NCBI RefSeq assembly: GCF_001444425.1
Contig: NZ_CP013189.1
Location: forward strand, 2,418,001-2,482,000
Reading direction: 5' to 3'
DNA length: 64,000 nt
Source: Pseudohongiella spirulinae
GTDB lineage: Bacteria > Pseudomonadota > Gammaproteobacteria > Pseudomonadales > Pseudohongiellaceae
Positions within the stretch are counted from its first letter, which is position 1. The number at the start of each line of letters is the position of its first letter. Below the pieces are notes generated by a model. That model saw only the letters and a program-made list of their open reading frames with translations, searched no databases and was not told the origin of the DNA. The translations under genes and the position numbers were made by a program. Below are positions 55,932 through 64,000 of the stretch, in pieces.

Positions 55932-56447
55932 CTACCGGCCGTCCCTGTGCCGATCACTGTCATGATGCAGGGCATCGTCCTGGTTGGCAGACTCTTTGCC
56001 AACCACTTCGCCGTCAATGATGTCACCCTCGGAGTATCGACCGCCTGGCCGCTGTTGCCAGGTATATTGTGTGCTGAAGCCCCCCATAAACACTGTACTG
56101 CCTTTGCGCATGGCACGGGCGGCCAGATATCGACGCACCGCCGGAGTCAACAGCAGAAAACCAACGGTATCGGTAATCAGCCCCGGCGTGAGCAACAGTG
56201 CCCCCGCGACGGCCAGCATCATGCCTTCGATGATCTCCTGTCCGGGTAGCTGGCCGCTCTGCATGCGGGCGTTAGCACGATTCAGGGTATTAAACCCCTG
56301 CCGTTTCAGTACGCTCAGACCTATGCCGGCGGTCAGAATCACCAGCCCCAGGGTTGCCAGCCCCCCGATCATATCGGCCACGGCAAACAACAGGTACAGC
56401 TCAGCAATGGGAACGGCAATCAGCGCAAGGAACGGTATTCTCATCAT
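55932..56447 (-). CDS. fxsA: FxsA family membrane protein
   Basis: The 171-residue protein matches FxsA. It has N-terminal helices (PFLALIAVPIAELYLLFAVADMIG), a second pair (GLVILTAGIGLSVLKRQGFNTL; EGMMLAVAGALLLTPGLITDTVGFLLLTP) and a variable hydrophilic tail. In E. coli FxsA counters phage T7 exclusion by F plasmids, and its normal role is unknown. It overlaps ampG by 4 bp and lies upstream of the groESL promoter region, as is common in gammaproteobacteria. Confidence 0.92.
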   Translation of the reverse strand: MMRIPFLALIAVPIAELYLLFAVADMIGGLATLGLVILTAGIGLSVLKRQGFNTLNRANARMQSGQLPGQEIIEGMMLAVAGALLLTPGLITDTVGFLLLTPAVRRYLAARAMRKGSTVFMGGFSTQYTWQQRPGGRYSEGDIIDGEVVGKESANQDDALHHDSDRHRDGR

Positions 56448-57844
56448 GCTTTCTCTTCGGCCAGGGCATCCTGCCTGACTCGGTACTCATCAATTTGTTT
56501 GCCTATCCAGCCTAACATGATCAGACCAGGGATCACCATCAGGGCTGTCAGGACAAAGAACAGCGACCAGTTCCCGCCCATGGTATCAACGATCAAACCG
56601 CTGCCCGCTGCCAGCGTGGTACGCCCGAAATTGGAGACTGATGACATCAGGGCGTATTGAGTGCCTGTATAAGTGCGGCTGGTAAAGTAGGAAATAAAGG
56701 ATATGAAAGCCACGGTGGCAAAGGCGCCGGTAAAGTTATCCAGCACCAGCGCCGCCAGTAATACCGGCACACTGGGCCCGACCACCGCCAGCCAGGCGAA
56801 CATCAGATTGGTGGCGCCCATGGCGGCACCGCCGACCATCAAGCCTTTGATAACGCCAAAGCGGGTATTGATAAGCGCTCCACCCAGACAAAAGAAGGCT
56901 GTCATCAGACCACCAAAGAACTTGGAATAGAAGGCAATCTGGTCACGGGAGAAACCAATCTCCACATAAAAAACCAGCGACATACGACCCAGCATGGCAT
57001 CGCCCAGGCGAAAGATCAGCAACAGGATCAGGATCGACAGAGCCAGCTTCAGGCCGCAGCGTACAAAAAACTCCCGGAAGGGCCCAACGATCAATGTCGA
57101 AAATCCATTGATCGTGCTGCGCCACAGCGATGGTGCAGCAGCGGAAATCTTCGGCACAACGGCGGATGCTTCCAGCTCTTCGGCCGGCTCGGCAACCATC
57201 GCAATGCACAGCATCAATGCCAGATAGAGCAGCGCCAGAATCCGGTAGACCATCGGCCAGTCCAGCCCGATTGTTTCGCCGCCCAGCGCCAGCGCAAACG
57301 CGCCGCCGATAAAGCCGTATCCGGCCCACCAGCCGGTGGTGGTGACAGCCGCGGCAAAAGGCATTTTTTGATCCATTTCATCGCGCCGAAAAATACCGAT
57401 GCGATAGGCATCCACCGCAATATCCTGCGTGGCAGAAAAGAACGCCACAGCCAATGCACAAAGGCTGATGAGGGTCAGGCTCTCGGCCGGATCACCCAGG
57501 CTCAACAGCAAAATGGCGCACGCAATAGCACCCTGAGTCAGCAAAATCCAGCTGCGCCGCTGACCGAACAGTGAATACAACAGCGGCAGACGAATTTTGT
57601 CGATAATCGGCGCCCACATCCAGTTGATAGCGTAAACAGTGGCCACCGCCCCGATATAGCCTATTGCCGAGCGCGACAACCCTGACGACTGCATCCACAG
57701 CGTCAGGACTGATCCATGCAACACCCAGGGAAAACCACTGGAGAATCCCAGCAGGAAAATGGCGATGAAGCGCTTGTCACGCAGCTGCTGCAGGGACTCC
57801 CGGAGAGTCGCTACCTGGCCGCCTGCCGAACCAAAGGGCGCCAC
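56444..57844 (-). CDS. ampG: AmpG-type muropeptide permease (MFS)
   Basis: This 466-residue carrier has about twelve to fourteen helices. LLGFSSGFPWVLHGSVLTLWMQSSGLSRSAIGYIG and DIAVDAYRIGIFRRDEM are typical of AmpG, with the latter quoted in part. AmpG imports anhydro-muropeptides for cell-wall recycling. The start is a GTG adjacent to the yajQ stop codon. It is the middle gene of a yajQ-ampG-fxsA unit. Confidence 0.9.
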   Translation of the reverse strand: MAPFGSAGGQVATLRESLQQLRDKRFIAIFLLGFSSGFPWVLHGSVLTLWMQSSGLSRSAIGYIGAVATVYAINWMWAPIIDKIRLPLLYSLFGQRRSWILLTQGAIACAILLLSLGDPAESLTLISLCALAVAFFSATQDIAVDAYRIGIFRRDEMDQKMPFAAAVTTTGWWAGYGFIGGAFALALGGETIGLDWPMVYRILALLYLALMLCIAMVAEPAEELEASAVVPKISAAAPSLWRSTINGFSTLIVGPFREFFVRCGLKLALSILILLLIFRLGDAMLGRMSLVFYVEIGFSRDQIAFYSKFFGGLMTAFFCLGGALINTRFGVIKGLMVGGAAMGATNLMFAWLAVVGPSVPVLLAALVLDNFTGAFATVAFISFISYFTSRTYTGTQYALMSSVSNFGRTTLAAGSGLIVDTMGGNWSLFFVLTALMVIPGLIMLGWIGKQIDEYRVRQDALAEEKA

Positions 57845-58327
57845 TTAATCGCGGAAGTTGTTGTATTGAAGCGGAATCTCCAGATTCGCCTCGCGCAACA
57901 TGGCAATCACGGTTTGCAGATCATCACGTTTTTTACCTGTGACCCGCAGCTTGTCGCCCTGTATGGCGGTCTGCACTTTCAGTTTGGCATCCTTGATCAT
58001 CTTGACCAGCTTGCGCGCCATATCAGCATCAATGCCCTGCTGAATGGTGACTTTCATACTGGCTTTTCTGCCGGTCTCAACAATGTCGCCTTCCTGCATG
58101 CTTTTGATATCGACGTTGCGTTTGATGAGCTTGTTTTTCAGAATATCCAGCATCTGCTGAATCTGAAAATCCGACTCGGCCGTCAGGGTGATCTCCGCTT
58201 CATTCAGCTCGAAACTGGCATCCACGCCTTTAAAATCAAATCGAGTACCGATCTCCCGGCTGGCCTGATCAACGGCATTGCGCACTTCTGGCAGATCCAC
58301 TTCTGAAACCACATCAAACGATGGCAT
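57845..58327 (-). CDS. yajQ: YajQ family cyclic-di-GMP-binding protein
   Basis: The 160-residue protein begins [20 protein letters not shown] and ends [16 protein letters not shown], both hallmarks of YajQ. The family binds nucleotides or RNA, and in Xanthomonas and Pseudomonas acts as a c-di-GMP effector. I choose the ATG at 58327. An ORF extension of nine codons is not conserved in the family. Confidence 0.95.
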   Translation of the reverse strand: MPSFDVVSEVDLPEVRNAVDQASREIGTRFDFKGVDASFELNEAEITLTAESDFQIQQMLDILKNKLIKRNVDIKSMQEGDIVETGRKASMKVTIQQGIDADMARKLVKMIKDAKLKVQTAIQGDKLRVTGKKRDDLQTVIAMLREANLEIPLQYNNFRD

Positions 58328-58378
58328 AACAACCTCTGTATTCACGACAAACAAGATATTGCCGCCTATACTATCACT

Positions 58379-59353
58379 ATGTCACCACCAGTCCATATAC
58401 CGCCCCAGCCTGCCGCAAATCCCGGACAGCCCCATTGGCATATTCTGGGTGCGGGAGCCATGGGCTGCTTGTGGGCCAGCATTATGCAGCAGCATGCACC
58501 CTCACAGCGAACGACACTGATTCTGCGGGACAGGCAGGCAGTGACAGACTATCCCGGCGCTATTGAGCTGCAGCAGGCAGACGGCTCCATGCTGCGAACA
58601 CGTTTTCCGGCTACCTGTCCGGATGAGTTGATTGTCACTGGCACCGGTATAGACAATCTGCTGGTAACCTGCAAGGCAGCTGATGTGGTTTCGGGACTCA
58701 GCTTGCTGAAGAGCAACCTGGCGCCATCAACCCGAATCGTGCTGCTGCAGAACGGGCTGCGCACGCATCTTCAAGCCCGGGAGCTGCTACCCGATTTCTC
58801 TCTGTATGCCATCAGTCTGAAGCACGGCGCATGGCTGCGCCGAGCCTATCGGGCCGTGCATGCCGGCATCGGTGAGTGCTGGCTGGGAGCATTAACCAGT
58901 CGTGCGCGCAAGGATCCCGGGATCGTTGACCACTTGCCCTCCCGGACCATGAATATTCACTGGCAGGCACAGATATTGCCGCGACTATGGCGAAAATTCG
59001 CGATCAACTGCGCGATCAATGGCCTGACCGTCATCTACGACTGCCGGAACGGGCAACTACTGGACCGGCGTGACGCGCAACAGCACCTGCGCAGTGTGTG
59101 CGCCGAAATTGAAAATCTGCTGACAAACCTGCCACAGGCATATCCGGCCCCGGATCTGTTGGCCGAAGTAACACAAGTCCTACAGCTAACAGCAGCGAAT
59201 ATCTCCTCAACACTGCAGGATGTTAGACGTGGCCGACAGACGGAGATTGCCGAGTTTAACGGCTATCTTTGCGAGCTGGCGGAATCCGTCGGGCTGCCAT
59301 GCCCTCTCAACCGGTCTATTTTCGAGCAGGTCACGGCACAACTTAGCTGCTAG
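58379..59353 (+). CDS. 2-dehydropantoate 2-reductase (ketopantoate reductase family)
   Basis: This 324-residue protein begins with a Pro-rich leader and then [16 protein letters not shown], the NADP-binding motif of ApbA/PanE. It also has the central [20 protein letters not shown] segment (conserved KxxxNxxxN helix) and the C-terminal [23 protein letters not shown]. PanE makes pantoate for coenzyme A. Distant paralogues have other roles, so the gene symbol is left open. It is divergent from yajQ. Confidence 0.85.
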   Translation: MSPPVHIPPQPAANPGQPHWHILGAGAMGCLWASIMQQHAPSQRTTLILRDRQAVTDYPGAIELQQADGSMLRTRFPATCPDELIVTGTGIDNLLVTCKAADVVSGLSLLKSNLAPSTRIVLLQNGLRTHLQARELLPDFSLYAISLKHGAWLRRAYRAVHAGIGECWLGALTSRARKDPGIVDHLPSRTMNIHWQAQILPRLWRKFAINCAINGLTVIYDCRNGQLLDRRDAQQHLRSVCAEIENLLTNLPQAYPAPDLLAEVTQVLQLTAANISSTLQDVRRGRQTEIAEFNGYLCELAESVGLPCPLNRSIFEQVTAQLSC

Positions 59354-59363
59354 AATCTGCCCC

Positions 59364-60374
59364 ATGTCGACGTATTCATCACAACATAAACGTTTTTACC
59401 TGCTTATGGCAGGGTTGCTGCTGCTTTGCATAGCCTGCTTTGTGCTGGCTATCGGCTACGGCAGCGTCTCTATTTCACCAACAGAAATATGGCAGCAATT
59501 AGTATCAGATCAGCCGGACGCCAGGGGCCGCATAATTAACGAAATCCGCATCCCCAGGGCGTTGGCGGCATTCCTGTGCGGTGCCCTGTTGGCATTATCG
59601 GGTGTCATCATGCAAGTGTTATTGCGCAACCCATTGGCAGATCCCTATATCCTTGGAGTTTCCGGCGGCGCCGCTGTCGGCGCCCTGCTGGTCATCCTGG
59701 CTGGCGTAAGCGCACTGTGGATTACTCAAGCTGCGTTTGCTGGTGCGCTGCTATCCGTACTGCTGGTATTTGGGCTGGTAGCCAGAGGTCGGCAATGGTC
59801 ACCCACCCGGCTACTTCTGACCGGTGTTGTCATCTCGGCAGGCTGGGGCGCTGTCATCAACGTCATGCTGACCAGCAGCTCTGCCAATAATGTACAGAGC
59901 ATGCTGTTCTGGCTGATGGGCGACCTGAGCCAGAGCCAGACCAGAAGCTGGCATTTTCTGATTCTGCTGGCCGGCCTGTTGATTTTGCTCAGCCAGGCAC
60001 GCGCCCTGAATGCGCTGGCCAGAGGAGAACTGAGTGCTGCGGCGCTGGGCATTAATGTGCAGCGACTGAAAATTCTGCTGTATTTTTCGGCCTCCATTTT
60101 AACAGCCGTGGCTGTCACCATAGCGGGTTCTGTAGGCTTTGTGGGACTGGTGGTGCCTCATATGCTGCGCCTGTCCGGCGCAAGGGATCATCGCTGGCTG
60201 ATTCCCGGCTCTCTGTTGTTGGGTGGTGCATTCCTGATGCTGGCGGATACCCTGGCGAGGACCATTATTGCGCCACGGCAATTGCCTGTCGGCGTGCTAA
60301 CCGCACTGATTGGTGTGCCTGCTTTTCTTGTCATCCTGCACCGCGGATTTCGTCGATCGGGGCCACAATCGTGA
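59364..60374 (+). CDS. FecCD/BtuC-family ABC transporter permease
   Basis: This is a 336-residue inner-membrane permease with about ten helices. It has RIPRALAAFLCGALLALSGVIMQVLLRNPLADPYILGVSGGA and GFVGLVVPHMLRL, both diagnostic of the iron-siderophore / vitamin B12 permease family (the first quoted in two parts: RIPRALAAFLCGALL and RNPLADPYILGVSGGA). The ATG at 59364 is 11 bp after the preceding gene. The ATPase gene overlaps its end. No binding protein or TonB receptor gene is adjacent, so iron chelate and cobalamin are both possible. Confidence 0.87.
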   Translation: MSTYSSQHKRFYLLMAGLLLLCIACFVLAIGYGSVSISPTEIWQQLVSDQPDARGRIINEIRIPRALAAFLCGALLALSGVIMQVLLRNPLADPYILGVSGGAAVGALLVILAGVSALWITQAAFAGALLSVLLVFGLVARGRQWSPTRLLLTGVVISAGWGAVINVMLTSSSANNVQSMLFWLMGDLSQSQTRSWHFLILLAGLLILLSQARALNALARGELSAAALGINVQRLKILLYFSASILTAVAVTIAGSVGFVGLVVPHMLRLSGARDHRWLIPGSLLLGGAFLMLADTLARTIIAPRQLPVGVLTALIGVPAFLVILHRGFRRSGPQS

Positions 60375-61162
60375 TGCCGATCGGTTTGTCAGTGCATGAT
60401 TTGTTGCTTGCGACACCCTCGCAGGCATTGTGCGGACCGATGAGTTTTTCCCTGCAGCCGGGAGACCGTCTGGCGGTGCTGGGACAAAACGGCACCGGCA
60501 AGACGACATTGCTGCATACCCTGGCCGGGCTTGGTATCGCCGGATGCGGCCAATTGCTGCTGCAGCCAGAAAATTCTGCCGAATTGGATGTAACTTCGCT
60601 CAGCCCACAGCAAAGAGCCAGCCGCATCGGCATTGTTTTTCAACATGAGGCCGAGCAGATGCCGGCATCCGTCTACGAAAGCGTCATGCTCGGGCGCTTG
60701 CCACATGCTCGCCGCTGGCAGTGGGAGAGTGAGACCGATCATCAGGTCGTCAGGAACACGCTAGAGCAACTCGAGCTGCAAGCGCTGGCCGACCGTGACC
60801 TGGCAAGCCTGTCCGGCGGCGAAAAGCAACGTGTAGCAATTGCAGCACTGCTCGCCCAGCAGCCCGACATTTACCTGCTGGACGAACCCAGCAATCATCT
60901 TGATATCGCCTTCCAGCTAAAAATTCTTGGCACCTTGGCTGAAAGGGTGCGCAACCAACAACAACTGCTGGTCATGGCAACACATGACATCAATCTGGCC
61001 AACCGCTTTTGCAACCGGGTATTGTTGTTGACGCCCGATGGCCAGCATCATTTTGGCCATGCCAAGGATATCCTGCAGTCTGAACTGCTCAGCCGGGCCT
61101 TTAATTGCGCGATTGAATCTGTCGATACCAGCATCGGCCGTTTTTTTATACCGCAGGTATAA
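60371..61162 (+). CDS. FecE/BtuD-type ABC transporter ATPase
   Basis: The 263-residue ATPase has Walker A GQNGTGKTTLL, signature LSGGEKQRVAIA, Walker B IYLLDEPSNHLD and the switch His in MATHDINLA. It powers the permease encoded just upstream, whose stop codon overlaps its start (GTG at 60371, or ATG at 60374). The length fits the family. Confidence 0.9.
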   Translation: MMPIGLSVHDLLLATPSQALCGPMSFSLQPGDRLAVLGQNGTGKTTLLHTLAGLGIAGCGQLLLQPENSAELDVTSLSPQQRASRIGIVFQHEAEQMPASVYESVMLGRLPHARRWQWESETDHQVVRNTLEQLELQALADRDLASLSGGEKQRVAIAALLAQQPDIYLLDEPSNHLDIAFQLKILGTLAERVRNQQQLLVMATHDINLANRFCNRVLLLTPDGQHHFGHAKDILQSELLSRAFNCAIESVDTSIGRFFIPQV

Positions 61163-61287
61163 TTCCGCCACCCGCCATTTGATAAAAACACCCGAGTGGT
61201 TTAATCTGGCTCGCCCAAGAAGAGCAATAATTGTTTAAAATTCAAATTATTACAAATCTTTACAGCCGTAACATTAAGGAACATTAT

Positions 61288-62232
61288 ATGAAAAAGAAAT
61301 GTCTCACCGCGCTTTTTTCCGTGCTGACCGTAGCCGGTCTGGCCGCCACCCCGGTCATGGCGCAGGATGATGTCCGTCTGAATCGCAGCATTCAGACTCT
61401 GGAAAACGGGGATCCGGTATTCGGCCTGTTCACCGGCAACTTTTCGCTGGCCAACGCACGCGCCCTGGCACGCTCCAACCTCGACTACATTCTGATCGAC
61501 ATGGAGCACACCGCCTGGAGTATGGAAACCCTGCAGGAGTTCTTGCTGGGCATGACCGACAAGATGGCAGTCGCCCGTCAGGGTCACAGTCAAATGCGCA
61601 CAACACCAATCGTGCGCCTGCCTGCCAACGGCCGTAACGATCCGGAATGGATGGTCAAACAGATTCTGGATATCGGCGCCTTCGGCATCATGTTCCCTTA
61701 CGTGGAAAGCGGCGAAGAAGCACTGCGCGCTGTGAAAGCCATGCGTTATCCGCAGCCACGCGGCTCCGATATTGCTGAGCCTGCCGGTGTACGCGGTTCC
61801 TCACCGGGTGTAGCAAGCTGGTACTGGGGCGCCATGGACTACGTACAACGCGCTGACACCTGGCCGCTGAACCCACGCGGTGAGCTGCTGGCAGTCATGC
61901 AGATTGAATCTGTGAAGGGCGTCGAGAACGCTGAGGACATTATCACCACACCTGGCGTTAGTGCAGTGTTCGTGGGCCCTGCTGACCTGTCCATGTCCAT
62001 GGGCCTGCCGAGCAGTCACCAGGAAGTACAGGACGCCATTGCTGGTGTTGTTGAGCTCTGCAAAAAGCACAATGTGCCATGTGGCATTACAACTAACCCA
62101 CGTGACATCCGCGATCGTCTGGACCAGGGCTTCCTGTTCCCGACTGTGGGCTATTGGGGAGATGCCGGCATTTCAGGCAGCACGGCTGAAAACCTGAGCA
62201 TCGCTCGCGAGCACGCCGGTCGCGACGACTGA
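61288..62232 (+). CDS. HpcH/HpaI-family aldolase with signal peptide
   Basis: The 314-residue protein begins KKKCLTALFSVLTVAGLAATPVMAQ, a clear Sec signal with an AxA cleavage site. The rest is a class II pyruvate aldolase of the HpcH/HpaI family: YILIDMEHTAWSMETL, VRLPANGRND (substrate Arg), MQIESVKGVENAE (metal Glu) and VFVGPADLSMSMGLP (metal Asp). All key residues are kept, so it should be catalytically competent, but outside the cytoplasm. The ATG at 61288 has AAGGA at a good distance. The first 19 codons of the longer frame are not signal-like. Confidence 0.85.
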   Translation: MKKKCLTALFSVLTVAGLAATPVMAQDDVRLNRSIQTLENGDPVFGLFTGNFSLANARALARSNLDYILIDMEHTAWSMETLQEFLLGMTDKMAVARQGHSQMRTTPIVRLPANGRNDPEWMVKQILDIGAFGIMFPYVESGEEALRAVKAMRYPQPRGSDIAEPAGVRGSSPGVASWYWGAMDYVQRADTWPLNPRGELLAVMQIESVKGVENAEDIITTPGVSAVFVGPADLSMSMGLPSSHQEVQDAIAGVVELCKKHNVPCGITTNPRDIRDRLDQGFLFPTVGYWGDAGISGSTAENLSIAREHAGRDD

Positions 62233-62248
62233 TAAAGTAGTGAAAAGC

Positions 62249-62529
62249 CCGGGGGACGGAGGCGGTCTACGTCCCCCGCGCACTGTCAGTGATAAAGCGT
62301 CTTGGTGGGGACTGGCATTACGGTCAATCAGGCCACGCTTATCCCTGGCGGGAATTTCCGATAAAGCGCGAAGCCTGTCTGAGCTCCGAGCCCGCGAAGC
62401 GCGCGAGGGCGAGTTCTGCAGCGCCGGAAATTCCCGCCAGGGATGTGGCCGACCGTAATGCCAGTCCCCACCAAGACGCGATTAACCGAAAGCTTAAACC
62501 GGGGGACGTAGACCGCCTCCGTCCCCCGG
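62249..62529. repeat. Nested inverted-repeat element (MITE-like)
   Basis: This 281-bp non-coding element fills the gap between the aldolase gene and aceF. Its ends (62249-62278 and 62500-62529) are inverted copies of each other. Each is itself a hairpin with a 9- to 10-bp stem and the 11-base loop TAGACCGCCTC or its complement. Inside lies a second inverted repeat of 29 bp (62297-62325 with 62451-62479) and 20 bp (62341-62360 with 62425-62444), interrupted by short unmatched insertions. The central loop is about 64 bases. There is no transposase frame. It could move in trans or fold as a long RNA hairpin. Confidence 0.8.
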
Positions 62530-62536
62530 TCTTTTT
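62499..62536 (+). terminator. Hairpin with T-run at the right end of the repeat element
   Basis: A 10-bp stem (62499-62508 with 62520-62529) and loop TAGACCGCCTC are followed by TCTTTTT. It can terminate plus-strand transcripts. It lies directly after the aceF stop codon in the opposite orientation, where an A-run precedes it, so it may act in both directions. Confidence 0.6.
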
Positions 62537-64000
62537 ACATCATCAACAATCGAATATCTGACAACAACTCCGCCAGACGCGTCACAAACATGCCCGCATC
62601 CACGCCGTTCACTGCCCGATGGTCGTAGCACAGTGAAAAAGGCATCATCTGACGCGGCACAAACTCGTTATTGATATAAACCGGTTTCACCTGCGTTTTG
62701 GAAACGCCCAGAATCGCAACTTCAGGCGCATTCACAATAGGCGTGAACCCGGTTCCGCCCAATGCACCCAGGCTGGAGATCGTGAAGCAGGCACCCTGCA
62801 TATCTTCCTTGCTTAGTCGGCGCTGCTTGGCCTTATCAGCCAGCTCAGCAAACTCAGCCGCCAATTGCCACACTGATTTCTGATCGACATTGCGTACCAC
62901 AGGCACAACCAGTCCGGCGTCTGTTGCAACAGCAACACCGATATGAATGTACTTTTTCTGAATCAGTTTTTCGCCTGAAGAGTGCAGCGACACATTAAAC
63001 TGCTTGTACTCATCCAGAACCTTGGCACAGGCCTTCAGCAGGAAGGGTAACGGAGTCAGTTTGACACCACGCTTGTCAGCTTCTTTGCGCTGAGCCGCAC
63101 GGAACTCTTCCAGCTCGGTGACATCGGCCTCATTGAACTGAGCGACGGCCGGTACGTTGAGCCAATTGCGGTGCATATTGGCGGCTGTCACTTTATGCAA
63201 CTTGCTCATCGGGACTTCTTCAACTTCACCGAACTGGCTGAAGTCGACATCAGGTACTGCGGGAATGCCCGCGCCACCACCGGACAGCGACGCCGTCACC
63301 GGCGCACTCAATCTGGATTTTACGAACTGGTGGATGTCGTCCTTCTGAATGCGGCCCTTGGCACCGGTACCTTCTACCTGAGTCAGGTCAACGCCCAGTT
63401 CACGAGCCATCTTGCGCACCGCCGGACCCGCATAGACTTTGCTGTCATTGCGAGCGGCTGCTTCTTCAGCAAATTCAGCCTGCTTGCGTGACAGACTCTT
63501 GCCCGGTTCGGCTGTATTGTTGTCCGCTTTAGCCGGAGCCGCCTCTGACTTTTTATCAGCCACACCGCTGCCCGCTGACGCTTTGGCTGCCGCTGGTTTA
63601 CCACCCGAAACCTCCAGCTCCAGCACGGCGGACCCTTTGGACACCTTATCGCCCACTTTCAGCTTCACTGACTTCACGACTCCCGACAACGGAGACGGAA
63701 CATCCATGGCTGCCTTGTCAGATTCCAGTGTGATCAGTGCATCCTCTTCCTTGATCTCGTCGCCTTCCTTAACGTGAATCTCGATGACTTCTACATCGCT
63801 GTCGCCGCCAATATCCGGCACGCTGACCAGCTCAATACGTGACTCTGAAGTACTGTCGTCGTCCGCCGACGGCTCTTCGTTCTGCCCAGCAGGCTCGGCT
63901 GCAGCCGGTGCTTTGGCCTCACTGGCGTCAGACTCGGCCGCTTCATTACCGGCACCTTCAACTTCGATGGTGGCGATATCATCGCCCTGATTAACCTGAT
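62535..64000 (-). CDS. aceF: Pyruvate dehydrogenase E2, dihydrolipoyl acetyltransferase (5' end beyond window)
   Basis: The C-terminal 488 residues or so are visible, and the frame is open to the window edge. From the edge: the end of one lipoyl domain (VNQGDDIATIEVEG), an Ala/Glu-rich linker, and a second complete lipoyl domain (lipoyl Lys in TLESDKAAMDVPS). Another linker, the E1/E3-binding domain (VYAGPAVRKMARELGVDL) and the catalytic domain ending CYDHRAVNGVDAGMFVTRL follow, where His and the HR motif are catalytic. It transfers acetyl groups to CoA. At least two lipoyl domains are present. aceE would be expected just outside the window. Confidence 0.95.
   Translation of the reverse strand, partial: QVNQGDDIATIEVEGAGNEAAESDASEAKAPAAAEPAGQNEEPSADDDSTSESRIELVSVPDIGGDSDVEVIEIHVKEGDEIKEEDALITLESDKAAMDVPSPLSGVVKSVKLKVGDKVSKGSAVLELEVSGGKPAAAKASAGSGVADKKSEAAPAKADNNTAEPGKSLSRKQAEFAEEAAARNDSKVYAGPAVRKMARELGVDLTQVEGTGAKGRIQKDDIHQFVKSRLSAPVTASLSGGGAGIPAVPDVDFSQFGEVEEVPMSKLHKVTAANMHRNWLNVPAVAQFNEADVTELEEFRAAQRKEADKRGVKLTPLPFLLKACAKVLDEYKQFNVSLHSSGEKLIQKKYIHIGVAVATDAGLVVPVVRNVDQKSVWQLAAEFAELADKAKQRRLSKEDMQGACFTISSLGALGGTGFTPIVNAPEVAILGVSKTQVKPVYINNEFVPRQMMPFSLCYDHRAVNGVDAGMFVTRLAELLSDIRLLMM

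Noticed and set aside
62233-62534. Riboswitch or small protein gene in the aldolase-aceF gap
   Set aside because: The structure is explained by nested inverted repeats, the frames are short, and the position is 3' to both flanking genes, not a leader.

Overview
The window reads as chromosome of a free-living, probably marine, heterotrophic gammaproteobacterium. The basis is the gene content: a TIGR01782-type TonB-dependent receptor, a lipoprotein sulfatase, AmpG/FxsA/YajQ, PurK-PurE, groESL with a sigma-32 type promoter, SodB, orphan MotAB, and a pyruvate dehydrogenase E2 with more than one lipoyl domain. A family such as Pseudohongiellaceae or a cellvibrionad is possible, but I cannot fix it from sequence alone. 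I see no phage, plasmid, CRISPR, rRNA or transposase gene. One tRNA-Leu(UAG) is present.

Layout. 1-9.2 kb: VWA-domain protein (cut by the edge), patatin-like phospholipase, then a two-component system divergent from a TolC / adaptor / HME-RND / DUF3240 metal-efflux operon. 9.2-11.1 kb: cytochrome b561-type protein and an Acr3 arsenite exporter. 11.2-16.2 kb: a TrkH - KdpD-like - KdpE-like - TrkA potassium module. 16.3-18.9 kb: a TonB-dependent receptor behind five in-phase 11-bp PhoB-box-like repeats. 18.9-22.5 kb: Crp/Fnr regulator, His-rich exported protein, an acetolactate-decarboxylase-like lipoprotein, and a BlaR1-TonB / BlaI pair.

22.7-35.7 kb: a sugar-oxidation island. It holds a cupin, sulfatase, Tat-exported Gfo/Idh/MocA oxidoreductase, GMC dehydrogenase with its Tat-exported small subunit, Tat-exported TIM-barrel isomerases, a DUF1080 (3-keto-disaccharide hydrolase family) protein, cytosolic Gfo/Idh and TIM-barrel partners, a nucleoside-permease-like MFS carrier and glucokinase. 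I infer oxidation of a glycoside outside the cytoplasm, cleavage, uptake and phosphorylation.

35.8-40.6 kb: tRNA-Leu, coiled-coil membrane protein, SodB, DUF3667 protein, orphan MotA/MotB. 40.6-49.7 kb: a five-gene, one-direction signalling operon (giant Hpt/REC/PAS/GAF hybrid kinase, HD-GYP response regulator, two PAS kinases, CheY-like regulator). 49.8-53.7 kb: esterase, then sbtA-sbtB-purE-purK, which places a bicarbonate transporter and its PII-like regulator directly upstream of the bicarbonate-using purine enzymes. 53.8-58.3 kb: groEL, groES, fxsA, ampG, yajQ. 58.4-62.2 kb: ketopantoate reductase-like gene, BtuCD-type ABC transporter, exported HpcH/HpaI aldolase. 62.25-62.53 kb: a nested inverted-repeat element whose outer hairpin recurs at 29.4 kb. 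62.5 kb to the end: aceF, cut by the edge.

The observations I rate highest are the sbtAB-purEK linkage, the paired exported and cytosolic sugar-oxidation genes, the KdpDE-in-Trk operon, and the repeated hairpin with a fixed loop and covarying stem.
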